Part shown: positions 12,177 through 23,412 of the stretch, one piece after another
How positions within the stretch are numbered: the first letter of the stretch is position 1
How the letters are laid out: every line of letters starts with the position of its first letter
From: Amborella trichopoda
Lineage: Eukaryota; Streptophyta; Magnoliopsida; Amborellales; Amborellaceae
Reading direction: 5' to 3'
DNA length: 64,000 nucleotides
Assembly (NCBI RefSeq): GCF_000471905.2
Contig: NW_006494943.1
Location: 3,474,964 to 3,538,963 of the forward strand
Made by a program: the position numbers and the translations under genes
The notes under the pieces: model-generated
What the model saw: only the letters and a program-made list of their open reading frames with translations
Told to the model about the DNA's origin: nothing
Databases searched by the model: none

Positions 12177-12769
12177 TTGGTGGTTGTTTCGAGTGGAACT
12201 CAAATGGCATGCATTTTTTCTGTAACAGTCAAGGCGACATTTTTTCTGCAAATTGGTACATTTGACCAGCTTATGATCTATTTGACACGTTTAGCAGGTT
12301 ATGAGCCTAAAATCATGACAATCAAGTATCATGACCCAGGGCTGCCAAGCCATTTGTCTATGATAGATGTGAGCGATGATTATGAAGCAGCACGTATATT
12401 GAAAAAGCCTTCTCCCATTACAATACATGTCACACCAATCAATTGATCCATATTCCCCGGAAAATTGGCCTACAATGGTTGACATTGGTCCATCAATGAG
12501 AGACACATAAGATGATTGCCAAATTTTATGGTTTCTATTGAAAAATACGGTTCATTGAAAGCAATCAAACACTTATTTTGTTGGCGGCCGGACTCAAGAA
12601 TAAGTCGTGCCCAAGGAAGGTGTTATCATAGGTCAAGATGTTGAAACTGAGACAGAGATACGTGTTATCATAGGTCTAGATGTTGAAACTGAGACAGAGA
12701 TTGAATGCAACATTGACATCAGTGGAAAGCCCCATAAGAATGACTATCATACTTCAGCTGGTTGTTAAA
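12177..12769 (+). pseudogene. Unidentified coding-like remnant
   Basis: Two open stretches lie close together. 12177-12446 encodes an 89-residue peptide with YHDPGLPSHLSMIDVSDDYE. About 12602-12769 is open up to a TAA and contains a 14-residue internal repeat, VIIGQDVETETEI then VIIGLDVETETEI, caused by a 42-bp tandem duplication at 12621-12704. The HDPG...DYEA pattern loosely recalls the N-terminal region of some plant Mutator-like transposases, but I cannot confirm that. The region between the pieces has no continuous frame. It may be a transposase remnant, a broken host gene or chance. Confidence 0.3.
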
Positions 12770-13178
12770 ATATGTAGCTATGGCTTCAGCTGCTGAACAA
12801 GACCACCGGATTTTACTTCTTTCCTTTCGCTTTCTAGTGTTTTGAATATTCCTCATTACAGGATCTCCCTTTGTATTAAATGGAACTTATTTTTTATATT
12901 AATGAAACCAGGTAGGCGACCAACCTTCCCCCTTAATTTACTCAAAAAAAAGGAATGAGCTGAGTCGTGTAGCCTTTGAAATAATCTAGGCTTGAAATTT
13001 TGCTTCAATCTCTTAGACCTTGAGCCAACATGTACGCATGTAGTTTCATTTTTAATTTTTGAGAAATTTATCAAAATACCAAAAAAAAAGATGAATTACT
13101 TAACATTCTACTCATTTGAAACTATTCAATGTCAAGATCATGTCTTTTACTATAAAGAATATTGGCTATTTCAAAATA

Positions 13179-13570
13179 GGTGCAGTTGGCTTACGGACGC
13201 CTCCGTAGGTGTAGAGGTAAGGTGCCGTTCAAATTTTATCGTGGTATATAATTTTGATGTAAAATGTTATTAGGATTATCTCAAAATCTATTTTTATATC
13301 TAATTATAAAATTTTAAATTTAAAAAATGGCTAAAATCAAGTAGATCTATAAACATATGAAAATCTTGAAAATAGACGGTGTAGATAATATGTTGTAAAA
13401 TGCACTATTTCCTAAACTTAAAATCTTTTTATTTTTCATAGCTATACATCTCGAAGCCGAGATGATCAATCAAAGGATTTTTCAACATTAAAACTACCTT
13501 TTCCGATGGAATTTTTAAGGGCATCCATAGTTCTACATTATAAGGTAGCATCCTTATATAAACTTTTTCC
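13179..13570 (+). mobile_element. MITE family A, perfect 9-bp target duplication
   Basis: 392 bp flanked by identical 9-mers TTCAAAATA (13170-13178 and 13571-13579). The left end is GGTGCAGTTGGCTTACGG; the right end reversed is GGAAAAAGTTTATATAAGG. The subterminal palindromes differ: ACGGACGCCTCCGT on the left, ATAAGG-TAGCAT-CCTTAT on the right. The body (CAAGTAGATCTATAAACAT, GAAAATCTTGAAAATAGACG) matches the other family A copies. Confidence 0.88.
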
Positions 13571-13579
13571 TTCAAAATA

Positions 13580-14319
13580 ATATCTAGTTTTAAAATATAG
13601 TTGGGAAGTGTTCATTATATTATTTGTAGAGAGAGAAGTATTGAGTTATTTATCCCAAATTCTCAAATATGAGAATATCTTAGGAAACATAAGGCCTATG
13701 AGGAGCACGCGAATTCTCAAAAAAATTTTACTTAATTTTTAATTGTTATGATTGAGAATCATAGAGTTACAACACTTCATCTAATAGATGTATTGAAAGT
13801 GAAGGTGAAAGGGCACTTTCTCTCTCTATAAATAGGAATTCACTTTTCCTCTAGCACCTAAGTTATCTACTACTATCGCAAACTTTCTCCCTCTAAAAAA
13901 GAGGCGATTTTGGTATTCTAGATCCTGCAATACTTATTCTTTGTATCATCCAGGTAGTCGATTAATCAAATGCTTCTTGTATCCTAATGACAAATTTACC
14001 AGTACAACTCACCTACCCGATTTCTAACATTTTGTTTATTTCTTATGGGTAATTTGATAATTTTTCCTCAATTTTTTATAAATAATTTTGAACTAAAATT
14101 GTTAATTAATGTGTCTCGCCTAAGCTCAGCAAAAAAACCAAATAAGAAATAATATGCTTAATAAGTGATCATAATATAATCAAGCTGTCAGTGAACAACG
14201 GCTGCAAATTGGTGGTTCAATCTAGGTTGTCAAGCTTACAGTAGTACCGTTACCCGGAAGACGAATGGAATATTATTGGTATATTAATTATCTTCTCCAA
14301 TGGATTACTTAACAAGGAA
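13580..14319. other. Intergenic, no feature seen
   Basis: AT-rich sequence between two family A MITEs. No coding frame, RNA gene or clear repeat recognised. Confidence 0.5.
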
Positions 14320-14328
14320 TTTAGAGAA

Positions 14329-14723
14329 GGGTGTGGTTTGCATAAGGTTGCAACCTTAACCAATCCAATTAAGGCACACCTCTAAATTTTATCATAAATA
14401 TAATTTTGAGATAAAAAATTCTTAGGATGATTTGAAAATCTATTTTCATCTCTAATTATAAAATTTTGAACTCTAAAAAAGGTTCAAATCAAGTAGACCT
14501 ATAAACACATGAAAATCTTGAAAATGGATGGTCTAGATGATGAGTTGCAAGATATACTATTTTTAGGACTCGAAATCGTTTTTTCTTTTCATATTTGTAC
14601 ATCTCGACAACAAGATGATCAATTAGAGGGCTTTCCAAGATCCAAACAACCTTTTATGATGGATTTTTGAGTTTCATCTTTAATTCTACATTTCAAGACT
14701 GCAACCTTATATAAACGTTTTCC
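14329..14723 (+). mobile_element. MITE family A, perfect 9-bp target duplication
   Basis: 395 bp flanked by TTTAGAGAA on both sides (14320-14328 and 14724-14732). The left end is GGGTGTGGTTTGCATAAGG with palindrome AAGGTTGCAACCTT; the right end reversed is GGAAAACGTTTATATAAGG. Same orientation as the copy at 13179. No ORF. Confidence 0.9.
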
Positions 14724-14816
14724 TTTAGAGAAAGGCAAGCAAGCAGTTAATTAAATATTAATAAACAAATTGATAATTAATTAATGCATCTTTTGTATTA
14801 CTAACATGTAGCTAAA

Positions 14817-15047
14817 GGAAAAATATACAATATGCTATTATTTTTTGTACAAGGAAGTCACAATCTCTCTTGTCCATCTGATTTCAAATCAGGTGGTTGT
14901 AAGAGCGTTGTTGACTAAAATCAAAGTTCAAAAAAAAAATCTCAAACTTTGTGACACACCTTAAGCCATCCATTTTGACATCTAATGGCTAGGAATAATT
15001 GTCACCTCTTTATAACAAAGATATATGGTTAGACTATATACAATCTC
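14817..15047. mobile_element. MITE family B (231 bp)
   Basis: Starts GGAAAAATATACAAT. Long terminal inverted repeats pair the left block ...GTACAAGGAAGTCACAAT with the right block ATTGTCACCTCTTTATAAC. Flanking 9-mers GTAGCTAAA (14808-14816) and GTAACTAAA (15048-15056) match 8/9. No ORF. Confidence 0.8.
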
Positions 15048-15107
15048 GTAACTAAATATCTCAAACCAATATAAATAAAAATATATATTTCAAATATAAA
15101 TTAATAA

Positions 15108-15339
15108 GGAATTATATATGATGAGACCATTTACTTTTGATACAAGAAGACCAGAATTACTTATAACCATCCGATGTAAAATTTGACAGCCTGAGTGTAT
15201 TATAAAGTTTGAAAAATTTCTTTTGAGTTTTGAGTATTGTCAATGGAATAAATGAAGCCACCAAATTTCACATCTAATGGTCAAGAGTAATTGTGATCAA
15301 CATGTATCAAAGGTAAATAGTCTTATTGTAAACTTTTCT
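15108..15339. mobile_element. MITE family B (232 bp), perfect 9-bp target duplication
   Basis: The left arm GATGAGACCATTTACTTTTG pairs with the right arm that reads in reverse as AATAAGACTATTTACCTTTG. The arms continue inward for about 60 bp. It is flanked by AATTAATAA on both sides (15099-15107 and 15340-15348). A second family B copy ends only 60 bp upstream. Confidence 0.88.
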
Positions 15340-15594
15340 AATTAATAATATGGGAAATGAGAGGAAACTCAAAAAAAATTCTCCAACAAGCAAGAAATTT
15401 TAATAAGGGTTTTTTTTTTTTTTTGCAGGGGGAGGTGGGGGGGTTAATTCAGTGGGGAAGACATTCCCCTACGTATCTTCATCAATTGCCAAGATTTTTA
15501 TACTAAATGTTTGTCCTAACATTGATTGGACAATTTAACTAAATTGCACTAGATTTAAACCATAACCCAATATTGATTGGACAATTTAACTAAA

Positions 15595-15665
15595 GGAAAA
15601 TTATATAACGAGACTATTTATTTTTAGCAAATGGATATCACAATCAGTCATATCTCTTAATTAAA
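15595..15665. mobile_element. MITE family B, solitary end fragment
   Basis: GGAAAATTATATAACGAGAC with following ATTTATTTTTAG and ATCACAATCA matches one terminal arm of family B; the opposite arm is missing. Two copies of ATTGATTGGACAATTTAACT lie just upstream (about 15521 and 15573). Confidence 0.5.
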
Positions 15666-15748
15666 TTACAGCTAGAAGAATGTGTCCCTAAGCACCATGA
15701 CTATTCTATTCTTCCATGGGCTATAAAAAAGGCCAACGATGGCCTATA

Positions 15749-15952
15749 AGGGTGGCAAGAAGCTGGTCCTAAGCTGGGCCATGTCTTGGCCCTTGTCCAC
15801 ATACGGTCGGCGCAACCTTAGGCCAAAGGTTGTGCCCTACCCCCGTCCCTACCAAAAATAAATGAAGCAAAAATACAAAAAAGGAAGAGCAAAATAAGGG
15901 TTGAGCCAAGCTAAACCGGGCCAGCAGGGCCGTCCACCCCATTGCCAGCCCT
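15749..15952. mobile_element. Small hAT-type MITE
   Basis: 204 bp beginning AGGGTGGCAAGAAG and ending CCATTGCCAGCCCT, imperfect inverted repeats of the common plant hAT type. Flanks share GGCCTA on both sides (imperfect 8-bp duplication). The interior is GC-richer than its surroundings and has no ORF. Confidence 0.55.
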
Positions 15953-18900
15953 AGGCCTACTATTTTTCACTTTTTATATTAATTTTATTATTTGCCAACT
16001 CCTTATCTCTATCTCTATGGAACATTACCATGCGATCTCTCTTAGGTGTCGAGCTTGGGCTCGAGCTATTAGCAATTAACTTTGGCAATGACATATATCT
16101 ATAAATTCAATTCCTACCATTAAACTACACAAAAGAAAAAGAACACTACCTTTGTACCTCCCCCCACTCCATTTCATGTAAGAAGGATTTTATGTGATAT
16201 AGCTGGAGTAGATATTCCTTTGTTTTTTCTTCTTTTTCTATTCTTTTTCTTTTTCTTCACAGCTTAGATCACTCAAGTAGTCTTTTTACAATAATTAACT
16301 TCAAAAGAAATAAATCTAAGGTCCTAAAACTTGATGCCACTCAAAACTTTTCTTTTAATAATCAAATAAATACACAAACAATGTTTAGGAATAATAAAAG
16401 ACACAAGAAGTAAATATGGTCAGAAACAATAAAGAAAGTGTCTGAGATTACCTCAACCGGGTTTCTTATACCTTACATCGAGTCACCACCTTCCAATGGC
16501 GTATGATCAATGGTCAACCTTCAATCTTAATCTTGAAAAAACAATTTAGGCCAAACCCTCTAATGGAACAAGAACTCATTTCAAAAGCTTGGATCTCAAA
16601 CTAAAATTTAACCCCTTGATAACCTAGTTGAGAGAGATAGTATCTCTTTACTAAACTCTAACGCCATGAGAAATGGGAGATGACAGAAAATGTCTTTTAT
16701 GCTGGGCGTGCTCCCTACTTTGGTCAAGGGAGAGAGAGAATATCAACAGATGGAGCGTACCCCCCTTTTTACAAACGAGAGAGAGAGCGATAATTACAAT
16801 ACTAAGGGTGTGTCCCTCTATTGTATATGGGAGAGAGAAGAGAGATTTTAAGTGTAGAGAATATTGGGTAGGGTCCATCCTTTTTTATAGTGCTTCAAGG
16901 GATTTTAAGGTTTCCATAGTTTGCCTCTTCTTGTAAGATTAAATATGTACCATTGATCTTAGATGACTTGTAGGGTAAGAGATATGAGCCCTCAATTCTA
17001 TAAATAGCTCATCAAAATCATATGAAATGTGCTAGAACCTTTATCCCCCATTTCCTAAACCATTTTTCTATCATTTAATTTAAATAATAAATTATCTACA
17101 ATAATATTGTGCTTTTTTATTTTTTTGCACAATCCTTCTCACAATTTCCTTATTCAATTTCAAAAGCTTCCTTCAAACACAAAAATTTCTAAAACACAAG
17201 TTATCTCACCTTCAAGCCTCAAGGCTCAAACGCAAGAAGGAAAGTTGCACAAGGTGGGGCGTACCACCCTAGGTGGCATTTCATGGGCCCCACCGAATTG
17301 ACATGGCAGGCCCATATACCTATTTGGGCCTCCCATACAATATTTAAATTATTAAAAATAATATATGATTTTAAAAAATTTAAAAAATCCAATTTTTATA
17401 ATTAAATCAATATAAAATCAATATCTCTGTTTTTATAAATCCAAATTTCATAAATAAAATACCTAGAGATTAAGAAAACTTCAAATAAAAATTCTAAAAA
17501 TCATACAACATTAAAAAATATATAATTAAATACTTTTGATTGGAAGATGATCCATATGGTCTAGGAATAAATAAATAAACAATTGGGCACTCTACCTTCT
17601 ACTGTGGACTACGGTCCACATTTGCTTTCTCAAACCGACCCAGCATTGCTCATGACCCACAATCCATGTAGAGGCTCATCAGTGGGTCACCAAAGTCTAG
17701 CTAATCGGCAAATGGTCATAGATTTCAGGTTCTCTCCTAAAGACGAATCAATGTCACCTAGATCTGATGCAATCAATTGCTCTATGGTGTATAGGGTTAT
17801 CTCTTGTACGTGCACAAGCTTTACCATAAAATGTGGTTCTTTTTTCCAAAAACGGCTATCATATGTGCAGGTCGTGTAATGGTACGCGGATAAAGCTTTA
17901 GCCTTGCCTCTGAGGGCCCCCATTACACACAAGAGTCACACAGTCCATCGGCTCACTCTTTCAGGTATACTCCGACCTCATCAAGGAATGACCCATCATA
18001 ACCCAGGTAACATGTGTTTTTCCCAATCAGACTGGCCTAGCTCGTAAAGTCCAGACCGGTATCAGCAAACATCATTTGCTTAATATGGTCTACACAATAT
18101 CACACTCCCATTGAGTTCATGTTCTATCATATCAAAAATTTAATTACAAGCGCTCATAAGCCTTTAATAGACATACACGCCCAACATCTCTCTCATAAGG
18201 TTAAAAACCAATTTTAAAATAATTTTGCAGAGTGAGTTTCTATTAAAGAGTATAAACTGCAATGAATGTAGATCTTGAGTGCCTAATGAATACTTGAGTT
18301 TAATTGGCAGAATCTTCTTGTAGACTAACCTTTGGCAATGTTTGGACTTGTTTTCAAACTAATTTCTTTACAAACTTGAAGCCAAAACATTTTGCTCACA
18401 ATTAGATCTATGCCAACTGTATTTAGGCTTTCAAGCACAAATAAAGTAGAGATTTTCAATCTGGAATTCCAAATAAAATGTTACTGAATAATTGGGACAT
18501 TTCCTTAATCCATTGTCAAAGGTGAATTGTAGATGTGTACTTCTTACCACACTGAACACCCTTTGGTACTTATGTTAGTGCCTTGACCTAATGCCGACCT
18601 AATATGAGTTGCCAGTTTAACCTCAGTGGAGGATTATCTCTGTACCAATTACTTTAATTTGAAAGTAATTAGGAGATATGATTAAAAGAGGGAAAACTTT
18701 GAGTAGTATGCAGTTTTGTACCACAATTAGCAAGGTTTCATACATTTTCCTAGTTTTTTCGATTTTTCTCTTAAAAGAACTTGTTCAAAACTATCAGAGA
18801 ACCCAAACCAAGTTGTGGCAAGTTCGTAAGATAGATGTAATCCCCATAAGTTTCTCTAAAGAGTGCAACTCAAGTGCTTAGCTCAGGTCAATTATATGCT

Positions 18901-19310
18901 GGGGTGTCTTGTTTCAATCTTGAAGCTACCATGGCAAGTGCATCTAATATCTCAAGAAAATTGGATTGGCATGCCTCTGAGTCATGGTGAAACACATACA
19001 AGACAGTGTTGAAAAAACTCTAACTCAAAACTAGTCATGGTTGTTGTTACATTAGCAGTCAATCTGAACATGGGAGGCGTGTGGCGAGAACCAGGATATA
19101 ATTCCAAGAAATGGCTCCTGATGCTTACATTGACTAGATTTCATTACAAACCTGCATGAAAAGTTTCGAACTTAGTAATTGAGAACTCAGTCTTCTCATT
19201 GCTATCTTCACCTCTACTTCTACATTCTCTTTGGTTTGAACAACTTTGAACTTTGGGTTCACCATCAAAATCAGTGATGTAAGCCTGTTCATTTCTTATT
19301 TACATGTTTC
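15953..19310. other. Intergenic, no gene recognised
   Basis: Mostly unique-looking AT-rich DNA. 16650-16870 has GA-rich tracts. 17220-17330 and 17580-18060 are GC-richer islands that may be old LTR or internal retroelement sequence, but no diagnostic protein motif was found. The few ORFs of 60-98 codons resemble nothing known. Confidence 0.4.
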
Positions 19311-19948
19311 TGTTGTAATAACGGGAAAACCCAAACTTCCCTTTCAAGTTGGGATATCTCAAATCTTACTTTTAACACTCAAATAATATGCCCAAGATGC
19401 AATAACAACTGCAATATAATCAGAAAAAATATAAGAACAATAAAACAAGCAATATGGGAAATTATCAAACCACAACACAAATAAAACAATAGAGAGGGAC
19501 ACGCACATATACATGGTTCACCCAAGATGGACTACGTCCACGGGCAAGACGACAAAGATGTATTCACTATCAAGAGGAAAAATTTACAAAATTGGGGTTA
19601 TGTGAGTTACCTCATACAATCTCAAGGAAAGTTCAAACAAAAGAACTTCCTACCACAAAACCACCTATAATAGACTCCCTTTGACTCACTGATGCTGTAA
19701 AGAAATGCCGAAAAAACGGCCTAAGATAAACCCTAAATGGTGGTGCTAGGGTTTTGTTGCAAAAACCCCCAATTTTCAACCTCAAGCTTCTTCTCTCTAC
19801 AAGTTTCCTTTCTCCCTCACTCACCCACGTTTTTCTCTCTAAAAAAAAACCCTTTTATGGGCCTCCACTAAAAAACCTTACTTTAGTGACAAAAGTACCA
19901 TTTAACAAGAGGGAGAATACCACAGGGTATGATTTGTATCACATCTCA
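19311..19948 (-). repeat. Probable 3' LTR of truncated copia element
   Basis: Bounded by TGTTGTAATAACG on the left and CACATCTCA on the right, so it reads TG...CA in either direction. It contains the phrase ACTACGTCCACGGGC, common in copia LTRs. Immediately beyond 19948 on the minus strand lies a purine-rich tract (reverse complement of 19951-19964, AAGGTGGAGATT), as expected of a polypurine tract before a 3' LTR. Exact ends are inferred because no second LTR is present. Confidence 0.6.
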
Positions 19949-21850
19949 ATAATCTCCACCTTGATGCAAAATCACATCCTTGTCTTGCCACCCTTCATTT
20001 CTTTCCATTCTTGAAACCTAGAGAAGTTACACTTTATTCTAATTTCTCTATTTGGATGGGCTTCGTAAGCATATCCGCAAGGTTGTCTTCAGTCTTGATA
20101 TTGACTAATCAAACTTTTCCATCTTCAACAATTTACTGGATGTAGTGGTAGTGATCCAATATGTGCCTTGACCTCTTGTTGATAACCAGGTTCTTGGCCA
20201 AATGGATAGCACTCATATTATCACAAAATAGTTCCATGGGCTTGCATACAATGCCCATCTCACCCATTAGCATAACTAGTTGTACATCTTAAGTACCGAA
20301 GCACCAATTTGTTACTTCCCAATGGACCTTTCCTAGGATTGCCATAAACTGACTTAAAATTCCAACCACATGCGCAATATTCGGTATAGTACATACCATG
20401 GCAAACATTAAACTTCCAATCGCATTTGCATAAGGAACCTTAGCTATGCTTCTTCTTTCTTTTCCCGTCTTTGAACTTTGCATTGTAGACAATTTGTAGT
20501 GAGGCATTAAGGGTGTCTTAACCGGCTTTGCATCTTTCATGCCAAATTTTTCATGCACCCTTTCTATGTAACCCTTTTGAGATAATGACAAAATTATATT
20601 TTGCCTATCCCTTTCAATTTCAATCCCAAGGATTTGCCTTGCCGGCTCAAGATCTTTCATCTCAAATCTTTTGTTCAAAGAAGTCTTGAGCTCATCAATT
20701 TTTGTCGTATCTTTGTACACCAAAAGCATGTCATCCACATATAAGACTAAAGTCAAGTATGCACCATCATCAAAAAACTTTAAATAGATGCAATGGTCAT
20801 ACTTATTTCTTGTATACCCAAGGCTCATCATGACCATATCAAATATTCTATACTATTGTTTTGATGTTTGCTTAAGCCCATATAAGGACTTCTTCAATTT
20901 GAACACAAGTCCTTCTTTGCTATTCTCTATAAAGCCTTATGGTTGTTGCATGTACCTTCCTCTTCAAGCTTTCCGTGTAAAAAAGTTGTCTTCACATCCA
21001 TTTGCTCAAGCTCCAAATCATGCATAGCAACTAAACCAAGCATCAAGCGAATTGAGACCAATTTGACAACCAGTGTAAAAAAAATTTCAAAGTCAATCCC
21101 TTCTTTTTGTGAAAAACTTTTTGCCAACAATCTTGCCCTATATTGCGTTTTACTTTTTAGTAGCTCCATCAAATCCCAAATCTTGTTTATTTGAAGAGCC
21201 AATATCTCTTCTTCCATAGGTCTTTTCAAATGCTCGATACCATTGCTATCAATGGCTTCACATAATGATGTTGGCTCTTCATTTTTGGCTATCAAAGCAT
21301 TCGAAGTATTTGAATCCACATAATCTTTGTGTCACCTAGGTGCACGAGTTTTTCTAGTAGAGTTCCTATGTGCTAAAGGCACAACTTCTTCATGATGGCC
21401 ATGTGGTTCTTCATCTTGACTTCCTAGTTCTTCACCATGATCAATGTGTATATTCTCACAAGGCATAATAGTACTTGGTGGAAGCATTTCAGGGTTGCCT
21501 TGAAATTCTTGGCTCTCTTATTGCATTTCTTGACCATTGGCCTTTATCATCATCCCTTTTGTCAATACCTTGGAGTCATCAAAATGCACATCACGGCTAG
21601 TAATTATTTTTCGGGTAATTGGATCCCATAATTGGAACCCCTTCATACCCTTGTTATACCCCATAAAGATGCACTTCTTTGACTTTGGATCCAATTTGTT
21701 CATTTCGCAACTTGGAATAAGTGCATAGACATCACAACCAAAAAATTTTAAATCGGAGTAATCACTCAGAGTTCCATACCATACCTCATTAGGACTTTTA
21801 CTTCCCAATTATGGGCGGAAGCCGTATGAATGGCTTGTATTCATAGAATC
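19949..21850 (-). mobile_element. Truncated Ty1/copia retrotransposon (IN-RT-RH)
   Basis: Minus-strand order agrees with copia. Integrase C-terminal part at 21518-21808 (SPNEVWYGTLSDYSDLKFFG, KCIFMGYNKGMKGFQLWDP). Reverse transcriptase in two pieces at 20927-21319 (QMDVKTTFLHGKLEEE) and 20289-20837, with the intact catalytic box LYVDDMLLV. Then RNase H near 20080-20290 (FCDNMSAIHLAKN, NKRSRHI in translation). Stops and frameshifts break the ORF. Gag, protease, integrase core, primer site and 5' LTR are missing, because the element ends abruptly near 21850 against a LINE fragment. Confidence 0.88.
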
Positions 21851-21879
21851 CCCCTTTCTTTACACATTATACAGGTTTT

Positions 21880-22480
21880 ATATTCAATGGCTTCAACCTC
21901 TGCACAATTGCCTTCATCTCAGCCTTATTTGAGGCAGCAACTCCCATTGGGTCCGGGTCTGGGTAAGTTATCAGAATTGTTCGGTTGTAATCTCTAATTA
22001 CATCACCCACCCTTGCAATGGGTTTTCTAAGGTACTTTCATCAAAGATCATTTTGGAAGTACCTTTCGATGGTGGCATCCATCTAACAAACCTAATAATT
22101 ATCGTATGTGACATTTTCACTAATTCAATTAAGTTATGGATGAGGTCTACTCGCGCCACTTCCCAACACTGCTTATTAATAGATACCCAATTAACCATTG
22201 TCTCCATGATCCTTCCATTTACCTTGCTCTCTTCCGATATGTTTTCCTGAAGCGGCTTGTATTTCTTTCCTTCCGTACTTTCACAATGTAGCTACCTTTA
22301 ACACTTTCCACACTATACAAGCAACCATAGTTTTAGAAAATTGAGATGATTTAGCACTTGAGATTTTTTTTTTTTTTTTTTTGGCCTTGGACCCAAATTT
22401 TATTTGCAGAAGTGCATTACATGAGCAGGTGATCCACAATATCCTCATCTTCCTTGCAAGACAAACATACATTTATGGCA
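21880..22480 (-). mobile_element. LINE fragment (zinc-finger and RNase H end)
   Basis: Read on the minus strand, 22480-22380 gives CKEDEDIVDHLLM and KIWV, the zf-RVT zinc-binding segment found downstream of plant L1 reverse transcriptase. 22110-21890 gives WMPPSKGTSKMIFDES, VIRDYNRTILITY and NKAEMKAIVQ, the RNase H domain near the end of L1 ORF2. A poly-T run at 22365-22382 and several stops interrupt it. It abuts the truncated copia element. Confidence 0.65.
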
Positions 22481-22787
22481 ATTTTCTTCTCCTCCTAAAG
22501 TTATCAACAGTTGGTAATAATTTCGCCTCATCTTGTACAACAAATGTATTGCTTCCCAAATTCTTACATATTTGGGTCCAGTCCCATATCCATATCTGGC
22601 TTTAGCCAATAAGGTAATTGTTTCGGATCTAGGTCGGGTTTAACATGATCTAGACTAAATTTCGGACAAATCATACCCACAAAGTATCTCCATATTTCAA
22701 TGAGAAACTTATTATGACCATTAGGAGGGAAAAGTATTGGTAACACAAACTTTTAATCTTTGTAGGAAATAAAACAACGATAATATC

Positions 22788-23412
22788 TGAAGTAAAAAGC
22801 TTATACAAGGTTACAATCTTATTTCTAGAACTAAGGTTGTAATAATCTACATTGTTTATTTTATGGAAAAAGTTTAGATAGAGCCAAGGCTCTAAACAAT
22901 AGAATTAGAGTTCACCTCCAAAATTTTACTAGAGGAGGTTGTTTTGATACCTAAATGTCATCAAATTGATCATCTCGATATCAAGATGCATGGACATGAG
23001 AAAAAAATGGATTTTAAGTTTTGTAAATAGTGCATTTTGTAATGCATTTTTTTTACCGTCAATTTTCAAGATATTCAAGTTTTCATAAATCTGCTCAATC
23101 GACATTATTTATTCAACTTTAAATTTTATAATTAAATATGAAAATATATTTTAAGGCTATCACAAAGATTTCTCGACACTATTTGAAGGTGCACTGTACT
23201 TTGATCGTTTAGAGCCTCGGCTCTATACAAACCGTACCCTTATTTTATTTAGATGGTTTACACTAGATAAAATTTGAAAAAATGTGCTATTTTTTTATAT
23301 TATTTTAAAAAATATCTCAAACCTATACCGTCCATCTAGCATAGACAATACGAAATATCGCAATAACCTTACTTCAAGAAATAAGGTTGCAACCTTATAC
23401 AAACCTCACCCT
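22788..23412. mobile_element. Family A-related TIR element (outer, interrupted)
   Basis: Left end AAAAAGCTTATACAAGG then TTACAATCTTATTTCTAGAAC; right end reversed GGGTGAGGTTTGTATAAGG then TTGCAACCTTATTTCTTGAAG. The inverted repeats run for about 50 bp. The unit is split by another family A copy at 22865-23239. Removing that copy and one 9-bp duplication leaves about 240 bp. Confidence 0.6.
22865..23239 (+). mobile_element. MITE family A, perfect 9-bp target duplication, nested
   Basis: 375 bp flanked by TTATTTTAT (22856-22864 and 23240-23248). Left end GGAAAAAGTTTAGATAGAG; right end reversed GGGTACGGTTTGTATAGAG. Its palindrome is AGAGCC(G/A)AGGCTCT at both ends, unlike the AAGGTTGCAACCTT of the element it interrupts. 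Confidence 0.9.
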
